Positions 14,201 through 25,030 of a stretch of 64,000 nt of DNA are shown piece after piece. Position numbers and translations under genes: made by a program. Numbering within the stretch: the stretch's first letter is position 1; every line of letters starts with the position of its first letter. Under the pieces are notes generated by a model. The model saw only the letters and a program-made list of their open reading frames with translations, was not told where the DNA came from and made no database searches. Source of the DNA: Allacma fusca (Eukaryota > Arthropoda > Collembola > Symphypleona > Sminthuridae); contig OX359245.1 in NCBI GenBank assembly GCA_947179485.1, forward strand, positions 72,651,067 to 72,715,066, in the 5' to 3' direction.

Positions 14201-15520
14201 GAATTAGGTAATGATTCTCTTTTGCAAACGAGCGTCTTTTAACATTGTACTCCGAAGTTTAACTCGAATACATAATTGTCAATTGTTTACTATTTTTGGC
14301 TGGGCGTTTAGCTGAAACAATATTGATTTAATTATGTATGAATACATTGTGTTCTCAAAGCGTCTGTATGCATATTAAAAATACTGGCATCAGATAGTAA
14401 TTTTAATATTTTTGAATTCAATAATTTTAAGATGTACTGAAGAAGTCATCCAAGTGGAAAACAAATTTTATCTTCCCTTGCGCTTATGTGATCCTGCTAG
14501 TTTTGACTGGGTTTACAGTTTTGTTGGTAGTACTTAATACGCTGCAACTTCTCTTTGGAGTCAAGGCTCTACCTGTTCAGGCTCAAGTAATTTTCTAATT
14601 TTCTAAAACTAATTAAGGGAGAAACGGTGTTCAAATATAGATTCATGATTTTCGGATAGTTATGGACAACAATTAATGTTAATCATTGTGTTTTTCTCAC
14701 AGCCTTTTGCCTTGGGTCTGTCATCTGTCTCAGTTTTGGGAACTTGGGGGGCGGCTTTGGAGATAATAATAATTTTTTACCTCATGACCACATCTGTAAT
14801 TGGCTTATACAACTTACCCGGCATCAGAAAATACCGGCCTAGATTTCATGATTCTCCTATTTCCCACATTATCTACAATTGTGGCTATCTTCTAGTTCTT
14901 AGTTCTGCACTTCCCGTCTTGGCCAGGATTTTGGGTAGGAAATTTACCGAATTAAAATACGCTGGTTATTTTGCTTTAACAACCGTTTAGATAATTTGTA
15001 TATTTACATTATATTTTAGGAATCACAAATTTTGATTTACTTGGAAATTACGGGAAAATTGAATGGCTCGGAAATTTCTACATTGTGTTTCTAACGAACA
15101 TAATTTTTTCCGCCGCTTCTATCCTATGCTTGGCCTCCAAATTCACTTTGGCTATTCGCCAAGAGCTGTACAAAAGGCAAGTGATTTTTCAATATTGTGG
15201 ATCCCTATTTAGGTCAAACTTTGTGTAATCTAGTTCCAATAAGTTTTCAAAAGTAAATTTGGTTTTGTCCTGGTTATTCAGACAGAGACAACAGACAAAG
15301 TTGGTCTAGAGCTGTTGTTAAGTTGCTCAAATCACCTTCTGACTTGAACTTGAGAATGAACTCCTAATTTAAATTGGAACATATATAAATTGAAAGGTAG
15401 AACACTTCCAGCTGTTTAATGCAGTATTCCATACATTTCAGATTGCGGAGTGTATTTCGCCTGACAATCACCGATTCAAAAAGTGGAGGTCCCCAGTTTG
15501 GGCTTGGGAAAGAAGACTGA
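11237..15520 (+). CDS. LMBR1/Lilipod family multipass membrane protein, complete, 9 exons
   Basis: Polytopic plasma-membrane protein of the LMBR1/LMBR1L (lipocalin-1 interacting receptor) family; the fly orthologue Lilipod promotes BMP signalling in germline stem cells. Exons: 11237-11314, 12378-12502, 12700-12943, 13570-13765, 13926-14207, 14432-14586, 14703-14934, 15020-15176 and 15442-15520. All joins are in phase and give 515 residues. Family landmarks in order: an acidic N terminus (MDGEGTEDDD), then GAALLLPMSVIANEVLL, YYIQWLNDLLIQGLWNL, FFIESEGFSGHKK, PFMYSCISFLG, LLVCTPTGSAHLFTVLGQ, a charged coiled-coil loop, WGAALEIIIIFYLM, VLSSALPVLARILG, and a final YIVFLTN segment. These match vertebrate LMBR1L along its whole length. 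The last intron uses a GC donor (AG|GCAAGT at 15177), which is required to keep the frame ending LRSVFR. The alternative GT donor 3 nt downstream gives an unlike tail. Confidence 0.94.
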
Positions 15521-16539
15521 TGAAATACAAGCGCATATTTTATGACTATGCACATTATTGCAACTATTTATTTGTTGTTACTATTATTTATTTATTATTG
15601 AACAAACTCCGTACTGGCAAAGTTTCCGATATTTTTTGTCCGCATGTTTTCGATCGTCATTTGGTATGAATGATTATGTAAATAATACAATGTAAGGTCC
15701 GTTTTCTAATTGATGTTACGTATACTATATATTTAGTCGACACTGTCAAGATTAGCCCTTTTCCTCACTGATTGCCCTAGGCGAAAATGATAGGATTTAG
15801 CGTGTAGTAAAACTGTACCATGAATGTGATTTAATGGAGTTGTTATTGTTGTGCATTATTGAATCGCATACCACAAAAAATATGTTAGTTTTAGGTTTGT
15901 TTAGGCAATTATGCGAGCGAGTTAATCTTGCTTCCTATTTTTAGTGGCCATGTTCTTAATTGATGGTCGACAGTCGACAACCAACCCGGTTAAGTTTTAT
16001 GGAAAACCCACAATTTCTTCTATTTATATCACCAGTAAAAATATTAGATGATAGAAAGCATGTTGTAACGGTAAATTGGTAATGTGTAACTCGAGAAAAA
16101 ATCCCGATTTTGTATTTCACGTGTTCTCCACTATTGTACTGTAACATAGCTATAATTTTAACCCTGAAATATTGATTTGAGAACTTTTTAATCCGTAAAC
16201 ATTTTGCTATCAATGAAGCAGGTGAATACGCATACGATTACGAGCTGTTAAATCAATGTTGTAGTTCCGATATGCAGGGTCAAAGGATGAGAATTTCAAT
16301 GTATGTATGCTCTCAAAATATCCATGGATTAAGGATTCAAAAAACAAACTGTTCAACCAATGCGGTTAAACTCATTGATTATTTTAACTTCGGTATTTTG
16401 AAGAATAGATGAATGCAACGTAGATTTGGAAGAACGGTTTGAGAGGCATACGATTTGGTAGGATACTATCTAACATAGGCCGAAACCGGGGCTATCCCCA
16501 GGGGGGTCTCAATGTACCAAAAAGAGTCGCCGTATGAGG
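15521..16539. other. 3' flank of LMBR1, no gene recognised
   Basis: AT-rich sequence that probably holds the 3' untranslated region. No second gene, RNA gene or clear transposon end was seen. Confidence 0.5.
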
Positions 16540-17075
16540 GGTGTCAAAATATAGTACTGTGAGGCCGGGTCTGGAAAAAGTTCCCTAACCTGCGAACCCG
16601 GTTAGTCGGGGATTTTAGATACCGGGGAAGTAAGCAAATTGTTTGAATTTTCCCCCGCGGGGTCGTCGGGAAAACGCGACCAAGTCTGAATTTTCCCTGG
16701 ATAGGTCGCCGGGTAAAATCGACGAAGTCGAAATTTTTTCGAAAAGGCTGGCAAAGGTCGTCGGGAAAACTCAATGAAGTCGGAAATTTTTTGGAATTTT
16801 CCCTGGCTGGGACGTCGAGAAATATCGACAAAGTCGGAATTTTGCCTGGCTGGGTCGCTGGGTAAAATCGACGAAGTCGAAAAATTTCCGAAAATTTGCC
16901 AAGCGGGGTCGTTAGGAAAACTCGATGAAGTCGGAAATTTTTTGGAAATTTCCCTGGGGAGGACGTCGAGAAATATCGACGAAGTCGGAATTTGGCCGCA
17001 ATTTTCCCTGGTGTGGTCATGGGAAAAATCGACGAAGTCGCAAAACTTCAGAAAATTTGGCTAGCGGGGTTAGAA
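16540..17075. repeat. Degenerate motif array, CGACGAAGTCGG type
   Basis: About 500 bp made of irregular units of 50-80 bp containing the near-palindrome CGACGAAGTCGG (variants CGATGAAGTCGG, CGACAAAGTCGG), AATTTTCCCTGG and GGGTCGTCGGG. It resembles the motif-filled transposons elsewhere in the window, but no terminal inverted repeat or target duplication could be found. ORFs across it are artefacts of the repeat. Confidence 0.75.
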
Positions 17076-17499
17076 TTTCATAAATTTAAATACTACTGAC
17101 AATTTGACATAAATAATTTTATTAGCCATTATGATGCAAATGATGAGGCAAACGGATTTTCAATGACCAAACGATCAAAGTCCTGGGTGTTTGTGGCGGT
17201 CACATTGTTATAAGCGGACACAGTCTGTTGAAGGATCCTTTTCTAAAGTAATAATACAGTGCTGCATTTTTATTTTTTGTACACATTCGCACACTCTGGA
17301 AACTTCGATTTTAGATATTGTTAGCTTCTTTTAGGATTTTCAGTACGTATAGCAAACATTTGAACAAATTAGCATTTTTTGTTATTTGATCTTTCTGCAA
17401 ATTATGGGAATCAACTATTTTCTTGACGGGATATTTCTGGAAAGCTGGTCATAAAAGGTTGCCGTACTAATGCAGTCTCAACGTCGGACAGAATCACAT

Positions 17500-18140
17500 A
17501 CTTATTAGGTATTTCACTTGAGACAAAGATGAGCATATCAGTTTACCTACCTACAATTTCATCGTCACATACTATGAGCCGAGCCTACTTATAAGCCTAG
17601 AAACATTCTCTGCCTACCTACTTTCCTGCATAGGATTTTTGGAATGGCTTCGCCTAGCCAATTTCCTATAATACCTATAAATGCTATTGCCACCTACTTC
17701 TGCCACTTTGAGTAGTTCCTACAACCAATCGTAGAGATGCCACTGTTCTGATTTAATCCCGATTTTATGAAACTACGCTCTGGTCCAAAGCTCAGACCGG
17801 ACCATTGATTTGGTCCAGACGTTTGGACCAGACCAGATCACAGACCGTGGTCAACACTTAACCTTAACTAAACAATGACGTTTGTGCGTGCATGTTATAA
17901 CCGTACATACAAAATTTACGCTGAATAACCAAATAAGGGAGCCCTTGAAATACGTCATGCCTATTTTGCCTACATCTTAGAATTATTTTGATTGCCTATC
18001 CAACATTGCCTATCGGCCACAAGTGCTGGAATGAAAATTTGTTCTTTGCCTATAGCCCATCCTATTTTGGGACCAAAATTTGCTTCCACTATATTTCCTT
18101 GCCTATTTTGTGACCTATTTATAGGCAATGTGGACATCTT
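17500..18140. repeat. Motif-filled repeat, TGCCTATTT/CCTACCTAC type, with a GGTCCAGACC block inside
   Basis: Dense repeats of TACCTACC, GCCTATTT and TATAGGCA. The block at about 17765-17855 instead uses GGTCCAGACC/TGGACCAGACC and looks like a separate insertion. Related TAGGC-rich stretches occur at 41020-41230 and 49320-49520. Ends are not resolved. Confidence 0.6.
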
Positions 18141-18369
18141 TGGTCTGCGGCTTTGCTAATGGCAATGCTAGTTCCTCAACTAAAAGTAGAATATAAATTT
18201 TATTAATAAGGGCATGCAAAATAATGTTACGGTCTCAAATTGGCTGCAAAGATAATTGTATTTTTTACCGAGAACCTCTTCTCGTCTTCGAAGGACCAGC
18301 TTCTTAGAAGCACCTGTGTGAGGTCAGGTTTTTGTTTTTCCTTCTCGCATGTGAAAACCCTTGCTTTCT

Positions 18370-20066
18370 GTGCGAGTAGAGCAGAAAAAAGGCATTATAA
18401 AAAATAAATTATGGATTATACATACAACACAACTGATTTCAATCGCATATTCCAAAAATGGAATACAAGTTTAATGACACAATAGGTTTAATTATTATTA
18501 TATAATATTATATGATATAATATATTTATATTTCAAAAATTCTGATTTATGAAAGCTTAAACCTTTGGATATTAAATACAATATGGAATATAAAGTCGAG
18601 CATGAGATATCAAAAGTTCTTACATTATTCATATGTAATTATGTATGTTTTATTATTTAAAATTAAAACTATATACACATACATATACTGCATGTAAAGT
18701 GTCCACGAATACTGCTCAGTCTCATTGTCAGTAAAATAAAATGTCTTAAAACGGACAGTTGAGAAGATCATTAGCTTGAATAACTATCAATCAAGTTTTA
18801 AAATGTGATGTAATTTAAATTAAAAAAAGAATTTCAAGTCCTGTGATCAATATACAGTACCTATATCCACAACATACATATCTATATGTTATCCACAATC
18901 CACATCATAATCATCTGACGAATCAGAACTGGAGTGAGATTCCATGTCAGTTGTCTCGCCTTCACTACTTTCAACCCTGGCCATCACGATCTTCTGGATC
19001 TTCTTCGTGAATATTTTGGTTAGTTGCTTCAAGGGAGTGTTAGCCACTGAAAGACCCGGGATTTCTATCACGCCCATCCGCATCTCCCAGATCCAATCCA
19101 CCCACCGATCCATTGTCTTCTTCAGCTCCCTGTCTTTTTCGTTTTTGGCCCGTTTATACTCAAGGCTTCCTTTAGGGGGTGCATTTGGATCAAAATGACT
19201 GGGATATTTCTTCTTGTACCCCTTCAAATGACATAGAGTGACCCTGGGATGATTCTCATTCAATTTTTCGAGCAACTTCGTCATCCACTCTGAGCTCCCG
19301 ATAGTGTCGATTGCGCTCTCACTTATTCCTGCGCTTACAGAAGCCCTCACGAACACCTGGACCTCCTCTCTAACTGCTTTTGTAATAGTATCCTTCATTG
19401 TAGGTATAGCCAGGAATTTACGTGGCGGCATACCCCCATAACTTTTACGTGGTGTAACTCGCCTCCGCGGCATCGTCAGCTCTGACAACAAACAATAAAA
19501 AAAAAACAAAATTTACAATATTATCCACCCAATGCGTATTTTTACACAGAATATCATAAAGCGTAAAATGTTTGTTTCAAATAGATAGCGGATACAGAAC
19601 TCCTCCCACAGTCACATCCATATCAAGCTCAAAATTGTATCCTAGTTATTACGTGCTCCTATATAAATACATAATAAATTTACCCCTTTTTGTATTGTAA
19701 AGGGTAACAGGTTCAAGTCTAAATATATATTTTAAACTTTAGGGCCTATAACGTATTTATAAAATGTTTAGTGGAAAGTTTTTATGCCACAGTTGAACCC
19801 TTGACAAGTTTGTATAAAACGCAAACAGATCTAGTATATTTAAAAGAATTCAACCCTCAAATATTATTGTGCAATCATCACTTCACACTATACGGAAAGA
19901 GCGCAAAATTTCTCAATACTGAAAATAATATATTTACCAAATATCTCTTGCAAACAGTTTAAGAGTTACAATTTGAAAAGTATCTATCTAAACAGTACAG
20001 CAAAATTCTGCTCGGAGGAAAGTCTTGATGATGTGGATAAAGATAAAACCGAAACCTCCCACCCTT
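18370..20066 (-). repeat. Duplicated segment around the orphan ORF
   Basis: Coding and flanking non-coding sequence here reappears, diverged and deleted, on the plus strand at about 33420-34100, and partly at about 52040-52270 plus 53630-53740. Shared landmarks: ATGTGGATTGTGGATAAC at the ORF end, ATTGATCACAGGACTT downstream, TTTTGCTGTACTGTTTA upstream and GGGAGGTTT further upstream. This marks it as a copied unit rather than a unique gene locus. Confidence 0.8.
18889..19509 (-). CDS. Orphan 206-residue ORF, unknown function
   Basis: I do not recognise this protein. The frame opens at 19509; a second ATG 12 codons in gives a better-looking start (MPRRRVTPRK). It has a basic N terminus, a middle segment rich in K, R and W (YKKKYPSHFDPNAPPKGS, RWVDWIWEMRMGV), then LTKIFTKKIQK, and an acidic serine tail (SHSSSDSSDDYDVDCG). 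The basic-to-acidic layout suggests a nuclear or nucleic-acid-associated protein, but that is inference. Two decayed relatives lie in the 33.6-kb and 52.2-kb duplicons, and conserved flanking sequence copies along with it. It may be the ORF of an unclassified mobile element or a lineage-specific gene family. No introns are needed. Confidence 0.6.
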   Translation of the reverse strand: MFFFYCLLSELTMPRRRVTPRKSYGGMPPRKFLAIPTMKDTITKAVREEVQVFVRASVSAGISESAIDTIGSSEWMTKLLEKLNENHPRVTLCHLKGYKKKYPSHFDPNAPPKGSLEYKRAKNEKDRELKKTMDRWVDWIWEMRMGVIEIPGLSVANTPLKQLTKIFTKKIQKIVMARVESSEGETTDMESHSSSDSSDDYDVDCG

Positions 20067-21089
20067 CAAATCAGCGGAAGTAAAATTTTAGCCGACATCC
20101 GACATTTGTCGGGAGATTTTAGCCGACAAATGTCGGGCGATTTTCCCCGACATCCGACGCGGGAAAGTTTCTAGCCGACGAGACATTTCGAGATAGTACC
20201 CGACATCCGACATTGTCGGCCAGAATCCACCGACATTGTCGGGAGTTGTATGGATTTTAGCCGACATGTCGGGTGATTTTAGCCGACTTGTGTCGGGTGA
20301 AAGTGGATTCTACCCGACACGTTATTTTTTACAATTCTAGCCGACATCCGACAAAATGTTGATTTTATCCGACATCCGACATATGTCGGGAGATTTTACC
20401 CGACATGAATTTTTTTCTTCTTCCGACATATGTCGGGAGATTTTACCCGACATGATTTTTCTTCTTCTTCCGGCATATGTCGGGAGATTTTACCCGACAT
20501 GATTTTTCTTCTTCTTCCGACATATGTCGGGAGATTTTACCCGACATGAATTTTTTTCTTCTTCCGACATATGTCGGGAGATTTTACCCGACATGACATT
20601 TTTTCTTCTTCCGCAATCGGGAATATGTCGGGAGATTTCAGCCGACATGAATTTTTTCTTCTGACATCCGACATGTCGGGAGATTTTACCCGACATCAAA
20701 TTTTTACTTCTTCCGCAATCGGGAATATGTCGGGAAATTTCAGCCGACATGAATTTTTTCTTCCGCAATCCGGAATATGTCGGGAGATTTCAGCCGACAT
20801 GCAATTTGTACTTCTTCCGCAATCCAGAATATGTCGGGAGATTTCAGCCATCATGAAAAATTGGTTTTCTTCCGATATCCGAAATATGTCTGGAGATTTC
20901 AGCCGACATGAAAATAGTTTTATCTTCCGACTTGTTGGATGCCGTTCAACTATTATTTTGAAGAGGTAAAACTGGGAAAACAGATGTTTTCATATTTCTA
21001 TCGTGTTAACCATTGTCGTTGGATATGAAAACTGATTTTACCTTTCAAGAAAAACAGTCTAAGGGCATTTTTCCGGGAACCGTCCTTTT

Positions 21090-21584
21090 TAGTGTTTCTG
21101 TTCGGTATCGGGAATTACCGAGGCTCCGGTTCGGTTTCGGTTCCGGTACGGTTTCGGGCCAACGTTTTAAAGAACCGTTACATTTCGGTCCGGTTTCGGG
21201 TCATCGGTATATGAACCGTCAAATTTCGGTCCGGTTTCGGGTACAAAAATCAAAATCGAAAGATTTCGGGAATGGTTTGTTAAAGCTGCCGTTTTGGATG
21301 AAAACGCGAAACTTGCATTTGGCCAGCATTTGTCAACTATCATTTGAAAAGGCTATAAAATTTTGGCTTCCATAAAAATGAATCATATACATTTTCTGTC
21401 TGTTTGGAAAGGAAGCGGAACCGGTTCGGGAACCGCTTTTATTTTCCGGATCGGTTCCGGGAAGCCAAAAATGTCCCGGACTCGAAAATATCGGTTCCGG
21501 TTTTGGGAACAGAATTGGGATTTTTTTCGGTTCGGGAAAACGAGTTGAGTCGAGTCCATGTTTTGGTACCGTTCAGAAACACTA
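21090..21584. mobile_element. hAT-like non-autonomous element, GGTTTCGG-filled, 495 bp
   Basis: Ends TAGTGTTTCTGTTCGGTA and, reversed, TAGTGTTTCTGAACGGTA. Target duplication GTCCTTTT at 21082-21089 and 21585-21592. The other foldback arm has a single GTCCTTTT at the equivalent place. The interior is repeated GGTTTCGGG/GGTTCCGG on the way in and out. No ORF of transposase type. Confidence 0.9.
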
Positions 21585-21736
21585 GTCCTTTTTCACTCCT
21601 CTATCATTTTTTTCCGAAGCGTTTGCATTTGAACCACTTTGGCACAAACATTTTGTGCTACAGTAATCGAAACGCATAAAATTTAAGGAATACAGCATTA
21701 GTGACGTAGGAAGGTTATGCTATTCGATCATTTAAG

Positions 21737-22713
21737 TAGTGCTGCGCTCGGGTCAAGTATTTATAAAGATCCGACCACGAACTTGACTTGACCCCGAATT
21801 CTCAAGTACGTATTTCAAGGTTACCCGAACTTGACATTTTCAGTTAAAGTAATACTTGAATGAAACAAGTTCGGGTTTTGAAGTAATTCTCAGATTACTT
21901 GGCCATGATTTTATACGCGCGTTTCGGGTCCAACTTCATTCTGACTTGACCATGACCCGAACTTGACCATGAACTTGAACTTTCAAGTACTTGAAACCTG
22001 ATTTGAAGGACAACAAAATACTTTTGGTGGATTTCAGTGGAGAAAAATTTTTGTTTATAATGAAAGCGAACTTGGGTTTCTAACACACTAGGTTTCACCC
22101 AGCAATTTGCGAGAAACCGCCTCTAAAAATAATGAAATAATGTATTTTTGGTCCCTTTCAATGAATGTATGGTAGTACACTGAAGATCAACTCTTATTTC
22201 GTGTACCGGGTGGGTCTGGTGACTCATTGTCAGTTGACATTTTTGGTGACACAACTCCTTTTAGGTTTTGTTGACACATACTATTATAAACATGGTTGCG
22301 AACATTTTTAAATCAATTTACACGGAGCCATATGAATTTTGAGCGTTCTTTTGTATTTGTGTACACGAACAAATTAACAAATGCCGTTTAAAGTGATGTA
22401 TTAAATGCCGTTTTAAGTTTATGTAGTACAGTGAATCTTAAGTGAATTTAAATTCCCTCAGCCATGAAGAATTGCACAAACAAAATTACTTGAACTTGTA
22501 CACGAAAAACTCAAGTTCGTGGTCAAGTACTTCTTAATTTTTACTTGAACATGACCAAGTACTATGGTTCAAGTAAAATAATTATTTTTAAGTATGAAAT
22601 ACCTGAACACGACTCGAACCGTTCATGGTTTTTAATTTATTTACTTGACCACGACCCGAACGCGAACTTGACTTGAAATACTCGTGTACTACTTGTACTT
22701 GTGAGCAGCTCTG
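21737..22713. mobile_element. hAT-like non-autonomous element, ACTTGACC-filled, 977 bp
   Basis: Ends TAGTGCTGCGCTCGGG and, reversed, CAGAGCTGCTCACAAG. Target duplication CATTTAAG at 21729-21736 and 22714-22721. The unoccupied site is present in the right foldback arm near 23897-23904. Both subterminal zones are filled with ACTTGACC, ACCCGAACTTGA and CAAGTACTTGA. Confidence 0.88.
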
Positions 22714-23181
22714 CATTTAAGTTACCCAAATGACCTCTTACAATTCCCGGGGATAATCCACTGTGAACCGGGTGATACAGGAAATGTCAGATCAATATGG
22801 CCAAACACATTCAAGGTCTCCTCAAAACGCATGTAAGTTAAGAATATTGGAAAATACGATATTTATTTTACCTCTACTCCTATGCTGATGACGGAAATGT
22901 TCTACTACTTGCAAATACTTATTACATGTCTTATAAAACGTGATATTATGTTGTAATTCAATTTAATTTAAAGATCTTCACCTCTTTCATTCTATTTTTG
23001 ATTTTTAAACAATTTTGTGCGTAATCTTTTCATGGATCTGCAAGTATGCAAGTTAATTTTATTTCTACTCGACAACGCTTCTAATTTTTTTACTCTTGAA
23101 TGAAAATATATAATATCAAATATTGCTCTAGCTGGTCAAAATTACAAACTAAGGTGTCATACATTATTACGTATAACGTAC

Positions 23182-23630
23182 TATTGCATATAAACAAATC
23201 TGAATAAAGAACCCGGGTACGAGTACGGGTACGACACATATACCCAAGTATGTGTACAATGTTCGAGTTTTTTCCGGTACGGGTACAATGCTGGTACAGG
23301 TACATAGTTTGAGATTGCATTTCGGTTACGTGTATGAAAAATGTGTACCCGGATTAGGGCATCTACTGGGGACAATTTTTTTGTCCCGTCGACAATTCAG
23401 TCCAGTCCCGAAATCCTCGGGACAACAAAAATCGTCCCGATTCAGTCCCGAAATTACATGGGGACAAAAATTTTGCCCCGAAACTGTCCCGATCCCGTCC
23501 CAAAAACCTCGGGACGTCCTGTCCCTAACCCGGATACTCGGGTATGGGTACGGGTATAGATACCCAATAAAGCAATACCCGCACTTCGCGTACGGATACG
23601 GGAACAGATTTTTCATACAGCACTGGTCAA
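23182..23630. mobile_element. Motif-filled element, GTACGGGTAC type, approximate ends
   Basis: Sits in the foldback spacer. The right end reads CAGTGCTGTATGAAAAATCT inward from about 23624. The left end near 23182 is a degenerate match (ATTGCATATAAACAAATCT). The interior is repeated GGGTACGGGTAC. No target duplication was identified and the ends are uncertain. It contains the 173-bp element below. Confidence 0.55.
23355..23527. mobile_element. hAT-like miniature element, TCGGGAC-filled, 173 bp
   Basis: Begins TAGGGCATCTACTGGGGAC and ends, reversed, TAGGGACAGGACGTCCC. Target duplication ACCCGGAT at 23347-23354 and 23528-23535. It lies within the GTACGGG-type element and is the third nesting level here. 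Internal motif is TCGGGACAA/AGTCCCGA. Confidence 0.85.
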
Positions 23631-23784
23631 TGCCAGCGAAGCTTTTGTGGCAAATACGGGTGTCAGCGTTAATGCTAGACCTGGAGTTTGGATATATAAC
23701 AGCAGTCCCTCTTAAGGTAAAACTGACTGTAAACTCTCTTTTCAGGGACGTTTGAAACCCTTCCCTTGAGGCTAATCCCCCTTA

Positions 23785-25030
23785 CATTCGTTTTGAGGAG
23801 ACCTTGAATGTGTTTGGCCATGGTGATCTGACATTTCCTGGACTTCCCGGTTCACAGTGGATTATCCCCGGGAATTGTAAGAGGTCATTGGGGTAACTTA
23901 AATGATCGAATAGCATAACCTTCCTACGTCACTAATGTTGTATTCCTTAAATTTTATGCATTTCGATTACTGTAGCACAAAATGTTTGTGCCAAAGTGGT
24001 TCAAATGCAAACGCTTCGGAAAAAAATAATCGAGGAGTGTAAAAGGACAGTCCCAGGAAAATGCCCTTAGACTGTTTTTCTTGAAAGGTAAAATCAGTTT
24101 TCATATCCAACGACAATGGTTAACACGATAGAAATATGAAAACATCTGTTTTCCCAGTTTTACCTCTTCAAAATAATAGTTGAACGGCATCCAACAAGTC
24201 GGAAGATAAAACTATTTTCATGTCGGCTGAAATCTCCAGACATATTTCGGATATCGGAAGAAAACCAATTTTTCATGATGGCTGAAATCTCCCGACATGT
24301 CGGATGTCAGAAGAAAAAAATTCATGTCGGCTGAAATCTCCCGACATATTCCGGATTGCGGAAGAAGTACAAATTGCATGTCGGGTAAAATCTCCCGACA
24401 TATTCCCGATTGCGGAAGAAAAAATTCATGTCGGCTGAAATCTCCCGACATATTCCCGATTGCGGAAGAAGAAAAAATGTCATGTCGGGTAAAATCTCCC
24501 GACATATGTCGGAAGAAGAAAAAAATTCATGTCGGGTAAAATCTCCCGACATATGTCGGAAGAAGAAGAAAAATCATGTCGGGTAAAATCTCCCGACATA
24601 TGCCGGAAGAAGAAGAAAAATCATGTCGGGTAAAATCTCCCGACATATGTCGGAAGAAGAAAAAAATTCATGTCGGGTAAAATCTCCCGACATATGTCGG
24701 ATGTCGGATAAAATCAACATTTTGTCGGATGTCGGCTAGAATTGTAAAAAATAACGTGTCGGGTAGAATCCACTTTCACCCGACACAAGTCGGCTAAAAT
24801 CACCCGACATGTCGGCTAAAATCCATACAACTCCCGACAATGTCGGTGGATTCTGGCCGACAATGTCGGATGTCGGGTACTATCTCGAAATGTCTCGTCG
24901 GCTAGAAACTTTCCCGCGTCGGATGTCGGGGAAAATCGCCCGACATTGTCGGCCAAAATCCCATTTTGCCCGACATTTGTCGGCTAAAATCTCCCGACAC
25001 ATGTCGGATGTCGGCTAAAATTTTACTTCC
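23785..25030 (-). repeat. Right inverted arm of the foldback element
   Basis: Uninterrupted partner of the left arm. It preserves the unoccupied target sites of both left-arm insertions (GTCCTTTT and CATTTAAG on the reverse strand) and so acts as an internal control. Confidence 0.88.

Larger units (their letters stand above)
20075..22835 (+). repeat. Left inverted arm of the foldback element
   Basis: Matches the reverse complement of 23785-25030 once the two transposons at 21090-21584 and 21737-22713, and one copy of each target duplication, are set aside. Similarity is high by eye and ends at CCTCAAAACG(C/A)ATGTAAG. Confidence 0.88.
20075..25030. mobile_element. Foldback (long inverted repeat) transposon with nested insertions
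   Basis: Two arms in inverted orientation, 20075-22835 (including two later insertions) and 23785-25030 (uninterrupted, 1.25 kb), flank a spacer of about 950 bp. Both ends read GGAAGTAAAATTTTAGCC inward. The 8-bp direct repeat CAAATCAG lies at 20067-20074 and 25031-25038. The homologous duplicon near 33430 lacks the element, which supports the boundaries. The outer 0.9 kb of each arm is a tandem-like array of CCGACATATGTCGG, GTCGGGAGATTTTACCCGAC and TTTTTCTTCTT. No transposase ORF; mobilised in trans if at all. The 8-bp duplication suggests hAT-like integration, though foldback classes are uncertain. Confidence 0.88.

Noticed and set aside
16544-17064. 158-residue minus-strand and 96-residue plus-strand ORFs
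   Set aside because: Low-complexity translations of the CGACGAAGTCGG motif array.
20380-20900. Repeat-spacer look resembling a CRISPR array
   Set aside because: Eukaryotic context, repeat units and spacers are both similar, unit length varies, no cas genes, and the array is mirrored in the other foldback arm.
20490-20969. Overlapping ORFs on both strands with MSGDFTRHEFF-type repeats (also 24218-24552)
   Set aside because: Translations of the foldback palindromic satellite. The same pattern appears in several frames and both strands.
21013-21679. ORFs across the GGTTTCGG element
   Set aside because: They run from foldback arm into a non-coding transposon and back. No conserved protein.
23252-23755. 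167-residue ORF in the foldback spacer
   Set aside because: Spans two nested non-coding elements; composition is that of the GTACGGG and TCGGGAC repeats.
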